Source: Chrysomallon squamiferum (taxonomy: Eukaryota > Mollusca > Gastropoda > Neomphalida > Peltospiridae). From it: a stretch of 64,000 nucleotides of DNA. The DNA lies in contig CM022671.1 of the NCBI GenBank assembly GCA_012295275.1, positions 15,638,956-15,702,955 of the forward strand, read 5' to 3'. Shown here piece after piece: positions 36,528-50,410 of this stretch; position 1 is the first letter of the stretch, and every line of letters starts with the position of its first letter. The position numbers were made by a program, and so were the translations under genes. The notes under the pieces are model-generated. The model was not told the DNA's origin and did not search any database. It saw only the letters and a list, made by a program, of their open reading frames with translations.

Positions 36528-38997
36528 CTATTTATTTGATGATTCTAGACTAAGATATTGGTTATCCTTGCCACATGTACACCATGGTTTGGAAAACAAT
36601 TCCTCTACTTCTTCCAGTTTTTTTCCTTTGGTTTCAGGCAAAAAGATTGCAAAAAATATCAAGCCTAGCAATGCAATTCCTGTAAACAACCAATATGTAC
36701 CTGAAAAAGAAAGATTTTTACTCTTAGAAATTACTGCAGTTAATTAAAATATATTAAACCAGTAATATAACATGCTGGGTTTTTTCTTCCAAGAGTGAAC
36801 TATAATGATCAGTAAAAAGAGAAGAAAAGAAAACTAAGGTTATGTGCATTCAGTAGCACATTATTTTTTTCATAATAAAAGTATTTCCTCTAAAGAAAGT
36901 TGACTTGCTATTAGTATTATATCTAAAATAAAAATCAACCCTTTTATAAAATAATGTTTTGATGCATAAACGAGTATCTCAAGATCCCAAATTTAATCTT
37001 AGTTTCTAAGATTAAAAGTTTAAAAGGGTATAGTAACTAGCCTTGAATCAAGTCCCATTTGATGACATTGTTTGTATTTATTTTTAAATCAAAATCATAT
37101 TAACACTTTATGAACTTATGGTAAAAAATTGCTTACAATGCAGATAACATTATAGGGAAGTCTGTAGATATGCATGTGTGTGTGTGTGTTGTGCTTACCA
37201 TATTTAGTCAGAGTTTCAGAAAGTGTTAGAAAGGTCATGGATACTAGAAGATTTGAAATCCAGTTTGTAGCTGCAGAAAGTGAATTGCCTGTACTTCGTG
37301 CCCAGAGAGGGTAGATCTCTGAATTAATCGTCCATGGCATGGGACCCATACCTTGCAAAATAATCATTAGCATCATGTTTTATTATTATTATTATTATAA
37401 GTCCAAGCATATAATTTCACTTCTGTCACTAAAGGTAAGTTCAATATCTGAAATTAGGTAAAATTTTATATCAGACATGAACTGCTGTATTTTTATAAAA
37501 CTTGTTTTCCATTTTATATTATTATTATTATTATAGAATGCCAAAAATTAGTATAGTTAGACAGTCTAAATATGTTTAGAACACTAAGCAATAGTGAAGT
37601 AAATCTGATGTTACAAGAACACGAGTTGTCTTGTTATTGTACTGTCAGTTTATTATCAGCAGAGAATGATACTTAACAACAAATGAAATTTAAATCTTGA
37701 AGTTTACAAAAATGAAATTTAGACTGATATTTTTCTAGCATTATAGCTGTTCTTTGATATATGTGCTTAATTCAATTTTTAAAAAAAAATGTAATAGTTA
37801 CCTGGAGCAAAGAAAATAAGATAAACAACCAAGCCCACTATTGCCATCCATGAATAGGCTGTAGGGCAGTAGTTATCAGCCCAAACCAAATTGTTTGAAA
37901 GGTCTGAAGAATTACAGCGACCTAAACTTGATTTTGCAGTATCATCTCTTGACATTGCCAGACAAGAACCATTCTCTGCTCCAGTTCCTTCCTTAATGAA
38001 GCAGAAACCACAATCACGATTTTCTATACAGGCTTCACACCAACTGTAAACATAAAATTATGAAAAACATTTATTCAAAATTAGAAAAACCACACCTTGA
38101 ACTGTTCATAATCAATTAACTTTGCTCTTGAGATTTTAAAATTTGTTTTTTAATGCCAATCAATTTGAAAAAAGGAAAACAAAAGAAATTAATATTAAAC
38201 AAACTGTTTTTGTGGCTTTCCACCAGATGTATCCTCTTATTAAACTTTAACTTGTAGTTATGCTGGTTCTGGTATATGAGTTTAAATCTTTACAATCCTG
38301 CCAGAGAAAAGTCATTCTTCATTATTTTCCAAAACATTTCCAATTTCCAATATCAACTAATAGTGTTAACTTTTTAAAACGTGTTGCAAAAGTAATTATC
38401 CTTTGTCCAAAATCTTTGCACAAAGCACCACAATTAAATTAAAATCAGTTTGTATAATTTACCTGTAACGGCTACATGTACCATTATATCCTTCATGAAA
38501 TGTTATTGGAGGTGAATTATTAGCTGCTAGTTGAAAACTGATTGCTAGAAAAATAAGACTAAAACAGACACCTGAAATAAATACAAAGACACATTTATTA
38601 ATTAGTGTGAAATTGACAACATGATTAATTCTAATAAACAATTTCTTTTATAAATTATTTATGGAAAGCCAACGAAACAGTCTAGTTGCTAACTGTACTT
38701 GAAATAGATGATTAATTCTCACTGGTTCATAATTCAGAGGAAAGAGTATAAAGGTCTGTAATTATATCACTATTTGCTATTCATTCTTTGCAGAAAGTAC
38801 AGCATGCTCTCATTATTTCCTGTTTACAATCCACTTAAAGTAAATCAGAAGACAAATATACTCTAATAAGATTCTGAACTGGGAGTAATTATAATAATCA
38901 TTAATAACTAGTGAAATATATATGCAAGCACAGGTTTAAAGTTTTAACTAAATACTATGATATATATAAGATGTAAAGGATTTTCTATTAAAGAAGG

Positions 38998-39046
<49 letters not shown>

Positions 39047-42000
39047 CAACAGATTCATTATTATGTGCTCAGATTAATTTTTCATTGCATAGAAATAATT
39101 TTCCCTGTTTTAATTACAACAGGTGGACAATTCTTTTGAAACAAAAAGGTCTTTGTACAAAAAAATAAATAATAATAATAATAATGATAATAATAATAAA
39201 AATAATAAATAGTTATAAAGGAATACTGAGTGTCTAATATTATAAACCTGAATTGTGATGTTCAAACATGAACACACATACACACACACACACACACACT
39301 ACCTCTCGCCTACTTGTGTCCATAAGCAAATGACAGCATAAAATCTGACATTACATTTATAAATTCATAAATGAGAAAAAGATGACCCTCATTATAAAAC
39401 GTATCTAATTCAGACTGTAATAACAAAATAATTTTAAAATACCAGTGAGACTGCCAAGTAAGAGACGGCGGCGTCCAAGTCTTTCTACAAGCCAAACACC
39501 AGCAATAGTGAAAATAAAGTTGATAGCAGCAGTCACAGCAGCCAGCCATATAGCCATGTGTTCATCCGATACCCCAGCCATCTTTATAATTGACGCGCTG
39601 TAGTACCTGTTATAATATCACAAACAAACAAAAACCATAACAGTCCTAACATTAATAATAAAAAGTCTATAATCCCCACCCCCCAAAAAAGGTATAAAAA
39701 TGTAACATAGAAAAATACTGAGTTAGAATGAGTTCATGATTATCTCGTTGAAACTCAATTCTGCAAAGTAAACCACTGCAGCTTAGCTCAGCCAGGAAAA
39801 TGCTACGTTCTTAATGAAGAACGAAAACATAGGATTAATAAATAATAATATTTCTGATACTGATGAATTATGTATGCTTTACTATGATGTTTTAAACAGT
39901 GCTGTTTTATATTAATGTGAAGTCAACAACAACATGCATATCAACTTGAAGCTGTGAGATTATTAATAATATTATCTCTAACATTGCCAAACTGCTGTAA
40001 CACATGTCATCAACAGGGTATTTCAAGCAGTGTTAATTTATATTAATGTGAAATTAACAAATATATATATATATTAATGTGAAATTAACAACAATATATA
40101 TATATCTTAATGTGAAATTATCAATGTACATATTAACATGAAATCAAGAAATTAATAATTAGTAACATTTCTCTCACTGTTAAGTTTTATTAGACTGCAT
40201 TAATAGGATATTTCAAGCAGTACTAATTTATCTTAACGTAAAACCACCAACAGTATATACATATTAACATAGAAAGGACAAGATTTAAAGTAGGGGTCAG
40301 CAACCTTTTGGAGAGAGGAGGGTCCAGACAGCTATGCAGTGTTTTAGAGGAGAGCCTAGATATCAAATGTATTAAACACACAAACACACACAAACACACA
40401 CACACACACACACACAGACTGATATATCTGTTTCTCTCAATTCTATCTACAATATTGAGCACCAAAAACAAGATTGCTTAGGTCTGGAGATTTAAAGAAA
40501 AAAAAACAAAGTTAATGTGTTCAGTTGGTTGGTTGGACTAAAATCCCTCATGGGCCAAGGGTTGCCGACCCCTGATTTAAAGGACGGTTAATTCAATAAA
40601 AACATTTCATTAACAAATAACATTAGTGAACTGCTGTGGCCTGCATTAATAGAATAGTTCAAGCAATACTAATTAACATTACTGTAAAACCAACATTTTA
40701 CCCTCATTAACATAGAAATGACATGGTTTAAAGGACAGTTAATTCAGGTGAAATATAAAATTGCCATTACATGACAGTGTTTATTCCTGTCAGCTGTTGA
40801 AAGAGTTGAAGAGAACAGCCAACAATCAAAGCACGTCTTGTGTGAGGTGTACGCAGCATTCTCATTATTACAAGTCCTTCTGTAAACACAATATTTAAAA
40901 CACATTGTAATAGTGCATTCTGTGTGTATTGTTTAACAAGTAAAATTTCTTGCCGAATTATTTAAATAGGATTTACTTATTAGTGTTTTCTGCTGCATTT
41001 CTCGTTATTTTAAGTCCTTCTGCTAACACTATATTTAAAACACTTTTTAACATTTCATTCTGTGTATATTGTTTAACAAGTGAACAATGTTGATACAAAT
41101 TAGTTAAACAGTTTTTACAAATTAATATTTTTATAATTTTTGTTTTTTCTTTATGTATTCTTCATTAATTATGTTAACCTTCTCAGTTAACTCATTTGCA
41201 AATCAGAAACATCAATTAAGCCTAAAATAATTAGAAGTTTACAAAAATTAAGAATTTTTAAACCTTTAACAACAAATATTTGCAGAATGGAAGGCTACAA
41301 AATACATACAAATAAATGTCAAAATGATCTATATTATTTTTTTTTTTTTTTTTACTCTTTTAGTATTTTACTTTGACCGCTTTTGCCAGTTTCCACTGTA
41401 TATATATATATATATATATACATCTATATAAAATTACTGTTTTCTTCATTCAGTGTGACAATATTGTATTATGAGATAATATAATATATATATATGTTAT
41501 TATTACTGTTTTCTTCTTTCAGTCTACGCTCCTCTTCGCACACTGTGTGCATTATCTGCATCTCACGATCAACGTTTTCCGTTCCACGAATTGTGACAAG
41601 AACACGCCGAGCCTTAGTTTCGTAATTTTTCTTCATCAGCCATCTAGGACTTTCCGGAAGGAAAATGAATCCAATCAGCTGAATGAAAGCAGGAATTGCT
41701 GCAAGCCCAAGCATGTATCTGAAAGAAAAGAAAAAAAAAGAAGAATGTGTTTAATCTTTATAATTATCAGTGAAGTATCTGGTTAAAACAACAAATTGTC
41801 ATCAAAGTTTGGTGTAATTATATTTAATTATAATGACATGAAAGAGATGAGGTAAAAAAATCTGATTACTGTGAGTTCGCTCTAAATTAATATAACATGT
41901 TTTTTAATTAAGGTAATTTGTTTTTCATTATCGTAAAATTTAAGTTCGTTAACATAGTTTATTTTTCGTTGTTATAGATTCACCTCCATCCATCCACTTT

Positions 42001-44938
42001 TAAATAGCTGAAGCCCCCATCCATGAAGCTGGCTACAGCCTGACCCCCTGTGATAAACAGATTGTTTAAAGTGACTAGGCGTCCCCTCAGATGTGGTGGG
42101 GCACATTCAGCTATGTACACCGGCACAGTCATGGAAGCCAGACCTGAAAAGAAATCAGAAACATTAATAAACAGTTTTTTAAACTTAATTATCTCTCATT
42201 AAGGTTGTTAGTTTTAAGAGGATTTTCCTGAAATATATGGATGTTAAATTTTAACAACTTTGTTAACACTGGACATGAAGTGGTTTTTAAGGCCTGTATG
42301 GAAATGTATTATCATTTCTTCTCACAGAAAACCAAACATCTGCTAATCATACATAAGTATGATATATTTATGTATATTTATTTCAATATAATAATTATCA
42401 AAATATGAAATATCATCATGTTTTATTCATGCTACATAAACAAATATTAAAAACTAAAGTTAAATTATTTGTTTCTTCTTTTTCAAATCAATCAAGTAAA
42501 TTGGTAATGTACTGAAATAATTATTCCACCCTAATCTCTCTAGTATGTGTAGACATATGTAAACATTACAAAAACTGGCTAACCTCAATTCACCTGGATC
42601 AAACAAAACATTCTGCTCTTCGGAATGCCATATTAGAGCAGCATTATATTTTCATTAGGAAACACAGAAATAAGACAAAAAAAATCAAATAATTGAGAAT
42701 ATTTTCTTTAATGACTGCAAGAGCTGTATTGAAATACTTTTGCACAGATCTGAACTAAAATTCATATTCATGGAGAAAAAGGGATATCATTGCATTCAGA
42801 AATGTTAGTACAGAATTGTGCACTGTATTTCTACTATCATCATTATACTTAAACCTAACGTTTTGAAATGTTTCATTTTTCAACAGATATCCATTCTTTC
42901 TCGTCAAAATTTCATCCTGCACTAAAATTCTAGAAAGCAATAAAGTTTGATGATCTCAATAAAGTTTGAGTTCAAACAGTGTTTTGTTATTTTTATATGT
43001 GTAGTTTTAGAAAAAATGAGGTTAGATAATTTATTTCAGTACATTAACATTTATTTTCTCTAGGATGTATTAATATTCAGATATTAACTATGTATGTATT
43101 GATAAAAGCTGCTCAGTTACGATCTATTGATAGTTATATTTAAATTAAATATACAATTCTCCATGCACAATCGACTCTAAACAAACATGAACCTAAGGCT
43201 AATTAACTTGTTTTTCACGGTTCATGACTTTATTTTCATTAACTGTATAAATACTATGTAAAGAAATATAATACTTGTAGTTCACAATATAAAATTAATT
43301 CTGCTCTGGTTTTCTTTTTTTATTTCTTAGATATAACATTTCTTCTCAATACGTGATCAGCATGCTAAATATTTTAATAAAAACTTAGTAAAACATCATC
43401 AGGTTCATTAAAAACACACAAGCAACATATTAATTTTATCTGAAGATTCTCTAGGGAGTTTTATGCTGCTCTAAATTTACATAATATAATATTATATATG
43501 TATTTTTATATTTTTAATTGCAGACATTTTACAAGATTGCTTTTATTTTTGATTTAGTTAATAAGTTATTAAAAATGTAATAATCCAGTAATATAGCATA
43601 TATAGCAATATATTATATAAAAATTATAAAATTAGAATTAGATAATCAATTTTGATTATTTCCTTCTTGTTATATTTGTACACTGAATGGATCTTTAATT
43701 ACCATTGTGTAATTTTAATTTTAATTTATTTATTTATTTTTATTTATTTTACAAACTTTAAGGAAATTAAATAAATGCTTTGCATATAAGACTGACTTGT
43801 TAAGAATAATACTGAAACCAGAGAATACAATGTCAAAGTTCAAAGCTTTCATTCACAAAAGAATATCATGTAACGACGATCTCAAGTGACTGCAATAACA
43901 CTGTGTCTGAAGATCACTATAATAAACACATGTTAAAACTGAATTCAACAAACTTTGTTTCTGTGTCTGAGTTCATAACTTTGGAAAATGAAAAAATAAA
44001 TTAAGAAAAAGAACAGAGACAGAGAAAGAATTATCACATGGGTATAATTAACAAAAGAGTAATACAGTGAAACCATCTATACAAAGTTTAAATATAGATA
44101 ATAGAGATATATATATATTGTTATAACAGATAATGAAAGTAAATATGAATCATTAAATGTGGACACTAATATTAAATTAACTGAGATAGATCAGTTAAAG
44201 CTAGCTAAGCTCTAAAGAAATCAATGAATACAGGATTGGTTTTGTATAATAATTTTATTATAATATTACATCTGTCGAGCACCATACTCAGATTCAGTAA
44301 CTGTAATGTTTGAATTTGTGCTTTTAATTTTCGATTTAACACAAATTCAGTAACATAACTTGGGATACTGATTTCACAGCTTATGTTTTATTTTATGTTA
44401 CCAATAAATACTTACCAATTCCCAACCCCAGAATAAGTCGACCTGCAATCAGCATTTGTATATTCTGTGACACGCCTAACAGGACTGCTCCTCCAACAAA
44501 TATAAAACTGGCAATTATTGTGGATTTTTTCCTGCCAAAGTGGTCATTTATAAAACCTCCCGAAAATGCCCCAACAAAGGCTGCACCTATTGTCACACTA
44601 ACAAAAAGTTCTTGCTGCGTCGTTGTCAAAGAAAACCTATCTTTGAGTAAAAGCAAAGCTCCTGATACAACCCCTGTATCATAACCGAACAGAAAACCGC
44701 CGATAGCAGAGAAAAATGACAGTACCCAGAGGAATTTGGGGGTATGAACACGTGAAACACTTCCGTGTTCAGATGCACTAGTATCATCATCAACGTTCTC
44801 AGACCCAGAAAGCGAAGAAGTGATGTGACGGCGCTCGTCGTTGTCATCGTTCACCAGCATCTCTTTTTCAGATGTCTGATTTGAACTGTAGTTAGCAAAC
44901 TCCACTTCCTCTTCTGAAGTACTGTCAGATGAAAACAT
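36528..44938 (-). CDS. SLC2A13: SLC2A13-like proton myo-inositol cotransporter, complete (9 coding exons)
   Basis: A 12-segment MFS transporter of the HMIT type. Coding exons: 44938-44416, 42143-41984, 41718-41507, 40879-40771, 39606-39443, 38571-38463, 38043-37802, 37351-37199, 36700-36528. All junctions are GT-AG and phases agree, giving 614 residues (human 648). The acidic N-terminal tail precedes [14 protein letters not shown]. Other family marks are [63 protein letters not shown] and [15 protein letters not shown]. The large Cys-rich outside loop between segments 9 and 10, typical of HMIT, is present ([15 protein letters not shown] and later Cys), with several N-glycosylation sequons. 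A leader exon ending at 47743, spliced to an acceptor near 45061, is plausible. The gene is intact and likely functional. Substrate is inferred from family. Confidence 0.93.
39000..39043. repeat. CA dinucleotide microsatellite
   Basis: Uninterrupted CA run in the SLC2A13 intron between exons 5 and 6. Confidence 0.95.
39885..40760. repeat. Diverged tandem array in SLC2A13 intron 4
   Basis: Three or four diverged copies share words such as 'tcaagcagt.ctaattta', 'attaatgtgaaat.aacaa', 'cattaatag.atatttcaag' and 'attaacatagaaa.gaca'. A hAT-type element (40291-40574) is inserted within one copy. The array fills the intron between SLC2A13 coding exons 4 and 5. Confidence 0.65.
40291..40574. mobile_element. 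Non-autonomous hAT-type element (284 bp) with 8-bp target duplication
   Basis: The left end reads TAGGGGTCAGCAACC and the right end, reverse-complemented, CAGGGGTCGGCAACC, which are terminal inverted repeats of the classic hAT form. The 8-bp sequence ATTTAAAG flanks both sides (40283-40290 and 40575-40582), the target-duplication size of hAT transposases. The interior is non-coding and contains a CA microsatellite (about 40378-40416). The element must have been moved by a transposase encoded elsewhere. Confidence 0.88.
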
Positions 44939-45200
44939 CTGTTACACACGATCCGATTTCCTTTCAGTTCATAACGGAGACAGTGACGTAAACTGAAGAA
45001 CCAACATTCTGATGATGTGGATTCTATGCGGTCCCCAGAAGACCAGCAAAAAAAGTTTCTCTGAAATAAAATAAAATAAAATAAAAAATAAAAATTTAAT
45101 AATTTAAACAAAAATAATAAAAAGAAAGAAAACTATAGAAGAAAATAAATAATAAAAATTAAAAATTAATATTAATAATAATAATAATAATAATAACAAC

Positions 45201-45236
<36 letters not shown>

Positions 45237-46142
45237 TAATTATATCATTGACATAAACTGTCATTCATTATTAATGGTAAATCTATGTATAAATATAATT
45301 ATTTGAATATTAGCTGAATTACTTATTCTCAATTACCAATTTTAAAATTAAATATTTTCCCCTTCTCCAAAATTAGTTACTGTTTTAGTACATCCAGAAT
45401 TATAAACTTAATGCTAGACAAATATGTAAATAATTATGAGAATTAGTATCAGTTTTTTTTTTTTTCTCTTTACAGTCACATTATAGTCACTGGTCTATAT
45501 CGGTAGTGTTTGGTATAAGGTGTATAATTAACTATAAGAGTGAGTGTCTGTGATATAAAATTAAAAATAGGATTTATTATTCTATGCTTTTATTTGAAGA
45601 TGCAAATAAATAATACTGTTGATATAATACAGCGTGTTTCTTAACTCAAAATGACGTTACAACTTTAACATTGGGGTTCTTACTTTTGTGCCACCCCAAA
45701 CGCGCTTTGTTATTATTATATTATTAAGAGACAGTATAGGGGAAATAACTCTATTTTAAATTCGAATATTCTTTACGTTAACATTCGCTAGCGCGCATCT
45801 CAAAGCTCGAGCTAGCATTAATTTTGTTGTGTGTCCTTTTTACTTTGCCTGTCATCTTCTATTTTTTTTCTTTTTTAATTACATTATCAAACACAAACGT
45901 ATCAGCCTTATTCTGAAATTATTGTATACACAAATTTAACTGACTTCGACACTGAAAAAATATATTGTTGTGGACATCACAGATTCCTTGTTAAACTAGT
46001 TATTCTTCTAGAACTAAAATATCTTTGGTCGAATGCAGACAGAAATGGAAAGGGAAATTTTTTTTTTTTTTGAAATGAGACCTTTTGAAAATGTTTTAAG
46101 TGCCTGTGAGTTATTAAACACACACACACACACACACACATA

Positions 46143-46408
46143 CAAAGGGCCGGATTTACCGTACTAGTCGACCATAGGCTATAAAAATGTTACTGCCCCC
46201 TCTTCAAACCCACTTCATTTTTCCCACTTTGTTTATTATATAATATGATATATATGATTTTTTTTTTTAATACCTTATGGTCTTCTAAAAAAAAAAAACG
46301 CCCAGTTATGCGCGAAACTAGCCAGTAACACTTTTCATAAACTGCTGTCCCTGTCATCCTGCCGCCCTAGGCTCAAGCCTAGAAAGCCTGTATGGGAAAT
46401 CCGGCATT
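46143..46408. mobile_element. Probable non-autonomous hAT-like element inserted in a CA repeat
   Basis: The left end has GCCGGATTTACC (46149-46160) and the right end, reverse-complemented, GCCGGATTTCCC (46405-46394). Both are followed inward by related CCATAGGCT and CCATACAGGCT words, with a further TAGGCTTGAGCCTA palindrome near the right end. The interior is slightly more GC-rich than its surroundings and non-coding. CA repeats on both sides prevent an unambiguous target-duplication call. Confidence 0.6.
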
Positions 46409-47743
46409 ACACACACACATTTTAATTAAATTTTTATTTATTTATTTATTTATTTATTTATTATTATTATTATTATTTTTTGCATTTAACAGAAATAAAT
46501 AATTGAAATCAAATTTATGGACCTGAATTTATTTGTTCCTCTAGAAAATTAATGTCTCTTTCAGAACAGGAGTGCAAAGAACATCATTATAAATGAAACC
46601 AGTGTGAATAGGTATGTGTATTATATCATCATCTTTCTCATCATGACATCGAGATCGTCATCATCAAAATCAACATTATTGCTAAGCAGTATTATCGCAG
46701 AAAGAATGTTTTTATTATTATTATTATTATCATCATCATCATCATCAATTTATAATTAATTAATTTATGTTTTTTTTTTTTTTTTTTTTTTTTTAATGTG
46801 TTTCATATTGGGTATAACATATTTATTTATTTATATACAGTTTATTTTAACGCATAGTATGACATCTACTGTAGATCAATAAAATGGCCATTACAACAAC
46901 TGCGTGGTATTTTCAACTAATCAGATGGTCCACAGATGTTACGTTTGTTCATGTGCCTGGTGATATGCGTCAAATTGTTCGCCATTTTCTAATCAGATAA
47001 CAATAACCTCAGTACACTTATGAAATGGGCAAAAAATATTCTGTTTAACGAATTAATTATCAATAAAAAACCAGTTATTATTACATACGTATAGAAAATA
47101 TAATATACACAGCCTAGTTTTAAATTGTACGTCAAACCGAGAGAACGATGAAGCTTGGGTTTCTAAATTTATATTTAAAAAGTTAAATAAATAAATAAAG
47201 AGTAGTGATATATTTTCATCGATAAATACATTTATTTATTTTATTTATTTATTTATTTTCATTTTTACCATTAAATGTGCATTACGCCATACGATGTATT
47301 TGACTGATTTTTAAAAATGAAATAAAACAAAATAAAATAAAATAAAATAAAAAATATGAATAATCATAGACAACATTAAACGATTAATCAGAAAAAGTAA
47401 CAACAGGGTCAAACGCGTATACATATATACATACATATGTACACCCACACACCCACACACACATTCACACATGCATACACAACCACTCCAAAAAAATACA
47501 TTATCAGCTAATCTAAAATAGAATAATTTGTATATTCAGTTATTATTAATTAATTGTATACTAGATAATCGGTCTTTTTAAAAAAAACAAAAAAAAAAAC
47601 GATAGTTTTTATAATCGCTCCAAACTATCAGAATTAATATTTTTTTAAACAATTATTTCATCAAATAAAAAAAAAAAAAACACTAATGTTTAAATAATCA
47701 AATTATTTTTTATTTATAAAAAGCGTAGAGCTAATTACTCACA

Positions 47744-47840
47744 GTTCGCACGTGCATGATTCCAAAACCAAATCCTGGAATAGATCGAGACTGTATGCAA
47801 CTGTTCTATATTGCGATGATAACATCATTGAGTTGTACTG
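47744..47840 (-). other. Candidate non-coding first exon of SLC2A13
   Basis: On the minus strand a CpG-containing stretch with an E-box-like GCACGTGC ends at a strong GTGAGT donor (47742-47737, exon end 47743). It could splice to the acceptor TTTCAG at about 45064-45062, upstream of the coding ATG. The 5' limit is unknown. This rests on splice consensus alone. Confidence 0.3.
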
Positions 47841-49501
47841 TATTTAATATATTAGAAGCCACTGTAAGAGCTGCCGGATGAATTGTAAATAATTAATTAA
47901 ATGGTAATGAATCAATAGGATTACATATACTATTTGCAAAAACACACCAAATATTCAGGCCAGTTTGTTATTAGAATACATGAGAAACATTAAATAATAG
48001 AATTAGATTAGATTCAGTAAATTAGACTGAAGAATGGTTATAGTGTGTGTGTGTGGAAATCGATAGTGGAGAGTAATTCCATTCACTTAATGACGAGACC
48101 AGAAAAAACAAGCCAAAGAAGGAAAAAAATAAAATAAAAGGCTAATAATAATAATAATAATAATAATAATATAAAAATTAGAAACAGAAGAAAATGGAAA
48201 AACACCAAAAAAAACACAAAAAAACCCCCCAAAACCCACGAAAATTAAATACATATAGATATAATTTTTCAATACTTCTACAGTTTTTGTTGTTTTATTC
48301 TAGGTTAGAGTTTCCATAGTGTTAAAGCGTGACGGTTTTCATGATCTAAAATGAACATTTATATATTATTATAATTGTTATTATATAATTAGTCTTGGCA
48401 TTTTATATTACTCATGTTACTTATTAGCAATTCAATCGAAGTAAACTGTTATCGGAAGAACGTAACTTTTCAAGAGCAAGAGTTCTAAACGAGGTATATA
48501 ATCTTGCTTTGTATTTCTGAATGGCTATTAGACCGAGTACGAAAAGAGCTTTAAACAAGAAGACTTTTATCCAGGTTTATAAAAACATAAAATACAGTAT
48601 ATTCATAAAACAAATAATAAAGGCATATTTATAATTAAATTAATTAATTAGTCACATAGATGAACATAAAATATATTTTTTGTTTTCCAGAATAATTTAA
48701 AAATAATTAAAAAGATATTTGAAAGGGACCTGTTTTATAAAATAAAATCTCTCGATATTAATCTGGTAATTACTGATTTCTGTAATATTAGGTATTTTGA
48801 ATGGTAGTGAATGTGTTTTAAATTATTACATTTTCAGTATTTATTTCAAACCTGATAAAGGAATCTTAAAAATAATATAATATTTAAAAAAAAAAAAAAA
48901 AAGAAGAAGAATATCTGTCATCCATTTGATGATTTGTAGCTTGCAGTGAATCAAACACTACAACGAAGCGTCGACTCTTAATAGTTAAGAGCAATAATGT
49001 CTTCGTAAATTTGTAAAACGGAAAACGGGCAACAAAATAGTCATTAATGTTAATAATTCATAATAATACCACCTGAAATAAATGCATTTTTACAACCCAA
49101 AAATGATGTCAAAGTAAATAATTCTTGAGAAATTTAGATTATATATTTTCAACAATTTTCCTCTTTCTTTCGATTATTCATTTCGTATCCGGTCGAATAG
49201 TTATATCATCAACACTTTTTTTTTTTTTTTCTTTTTTTTTTAAAATATCTTGCTAAACATCGCTACAATTTGACAGCTCTGTCAGGTTTGGTTATACAAT
49301 TTTGTATTTTCATCAAACATATGTACATTTCAAATTGTTTCAAATGAAAATAATAAAAGTGAAGTGTGGAAAAACAGGAGGAATCTAGAAATCTACCGTA
49401 ATTCATTGAAAATAAGAGAATTTTAGGTCTTTAAACATTAATGTAGCATTAACTTTGATTTGATTATAGATTTAGTGATGTAAGTTTTTGCTGTGGACAA
49501 G

Positions 49502-49631
49502 ATGATACTCTGTAAAGACGTTGTGGACGATGATAATCCACTTTGGGCAACGTCAATTTCAGAACAACACGATGACGTGGAGCAGAATCGTCTGATTAGG
49601 AAATTGTAAGTAATATCGATCAGCAGATTAA

Positions 49632-49692
<61 letters not shown>

Positions 49693-50410
49693 AATTAATA
49701 GATATGAGAGAATAATACATGAATTTAATCTATGAATTATTTTCACTATAGAAAGAGGTCTTGTGAACTATAATCTATATTATTTTATTTTATTTTATTT
49801 TATTACTATTGTTATTTCAGAAAACAGAGTGAAAAGTTAATACAGTTTCTTGCAGTATTTAGCTTTAGTCTGTTTCTTGGACTCTTTATAATACAAGCAA
49901 ACATGGCATGGCAGTCTTATCAGGTAATCACTGAATAAAAGTATTTATCAATGGAAATCGTTACATTTTAAGATAAATCTGTATGTTTTATAATGGTAAA
50001 AAGTTTGGAAATATTTTTTTTTATTTATCTGACATCAAATGGAAGCATCATCTATTTTTCTTTGAAATTGATTTAAATCAATTTAAAGTACCACCCAATA
50101 AACTTCTTATAATTTTTTTAACTCTAATATTATCATTAATATAGACATATATGTGCTGAAAGATGTTAAAGAAGTAATAATACACACACAGACACACACA
50201 CAAACACATTACAGTGTTGCTTGCTGTAACTGCAATTTATTTTTTTTGAAATATTATTACATTTAACAATTTTCTTGACAGATGTTACAGCAGCTGTCTA
50301 AAGGGGATGTTCCAGAGATGGTGTACAGTCTATATTTTGACTACTTGGAAGCTGGTGTTGATCCAAACCATGTCGATCTCCGAGCTAACACCAGCATATT
50401 TGTTCACTAG
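49502..50410 (+). CDS. Unrecognised small single-pass membrane protein (3 exons, 111 residues)
   Basis: Coding exons: 49502-49605, 49821-49923, 50282-50410. The introns have clear signals (donors GTAAGT and GTAATC, acceptors TTTCAG and TTGACAG) and phases agree. An in-frame TAA 21 bases upstream of the ATG fixes the start, and A is at -3. The protein has an acidic N-terminal part of about 35 residues, a basic/polar stretch, one hydrophobic segment near residues 42-61 (LIQFLAVFSF..GLFIIQA) and a polar, acidic C-terminal part ending SIFVH. There is no cleavable signal peptide at the start. I do not recognise the family. Location in a cell membrane is inferred from the hydrophobic segment. A good AATAAA at 51047-51052 with a TG/T-rich element downstream supports a real transcript end. 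Confidence 0.75.

Larger units (their letters stand above)
44939..49501. other. Divergent intergenic region between SLC2A13 and the small membrane-protein gene
   Basis: Contains the putative 5' leader of SLC2A13 (acceptor near 45061, candidate first exon ending at 47743 next to an E-box-like GCACGTGC), long A/T and ATA runs (45170-45236), a possible second hAT-like element (46143-46408), and ATT and A/T-rich stretches. No other coding region is recognised. Confidence 0.5.

Noticed and set aside
39775-39840. tRNA-like start 'cttagctcagccagg' (A-box resemblance)
   Set aside because: No B-box and no cloverleaf partner stems follow, so it supports neither a tRNA nor a SINE.
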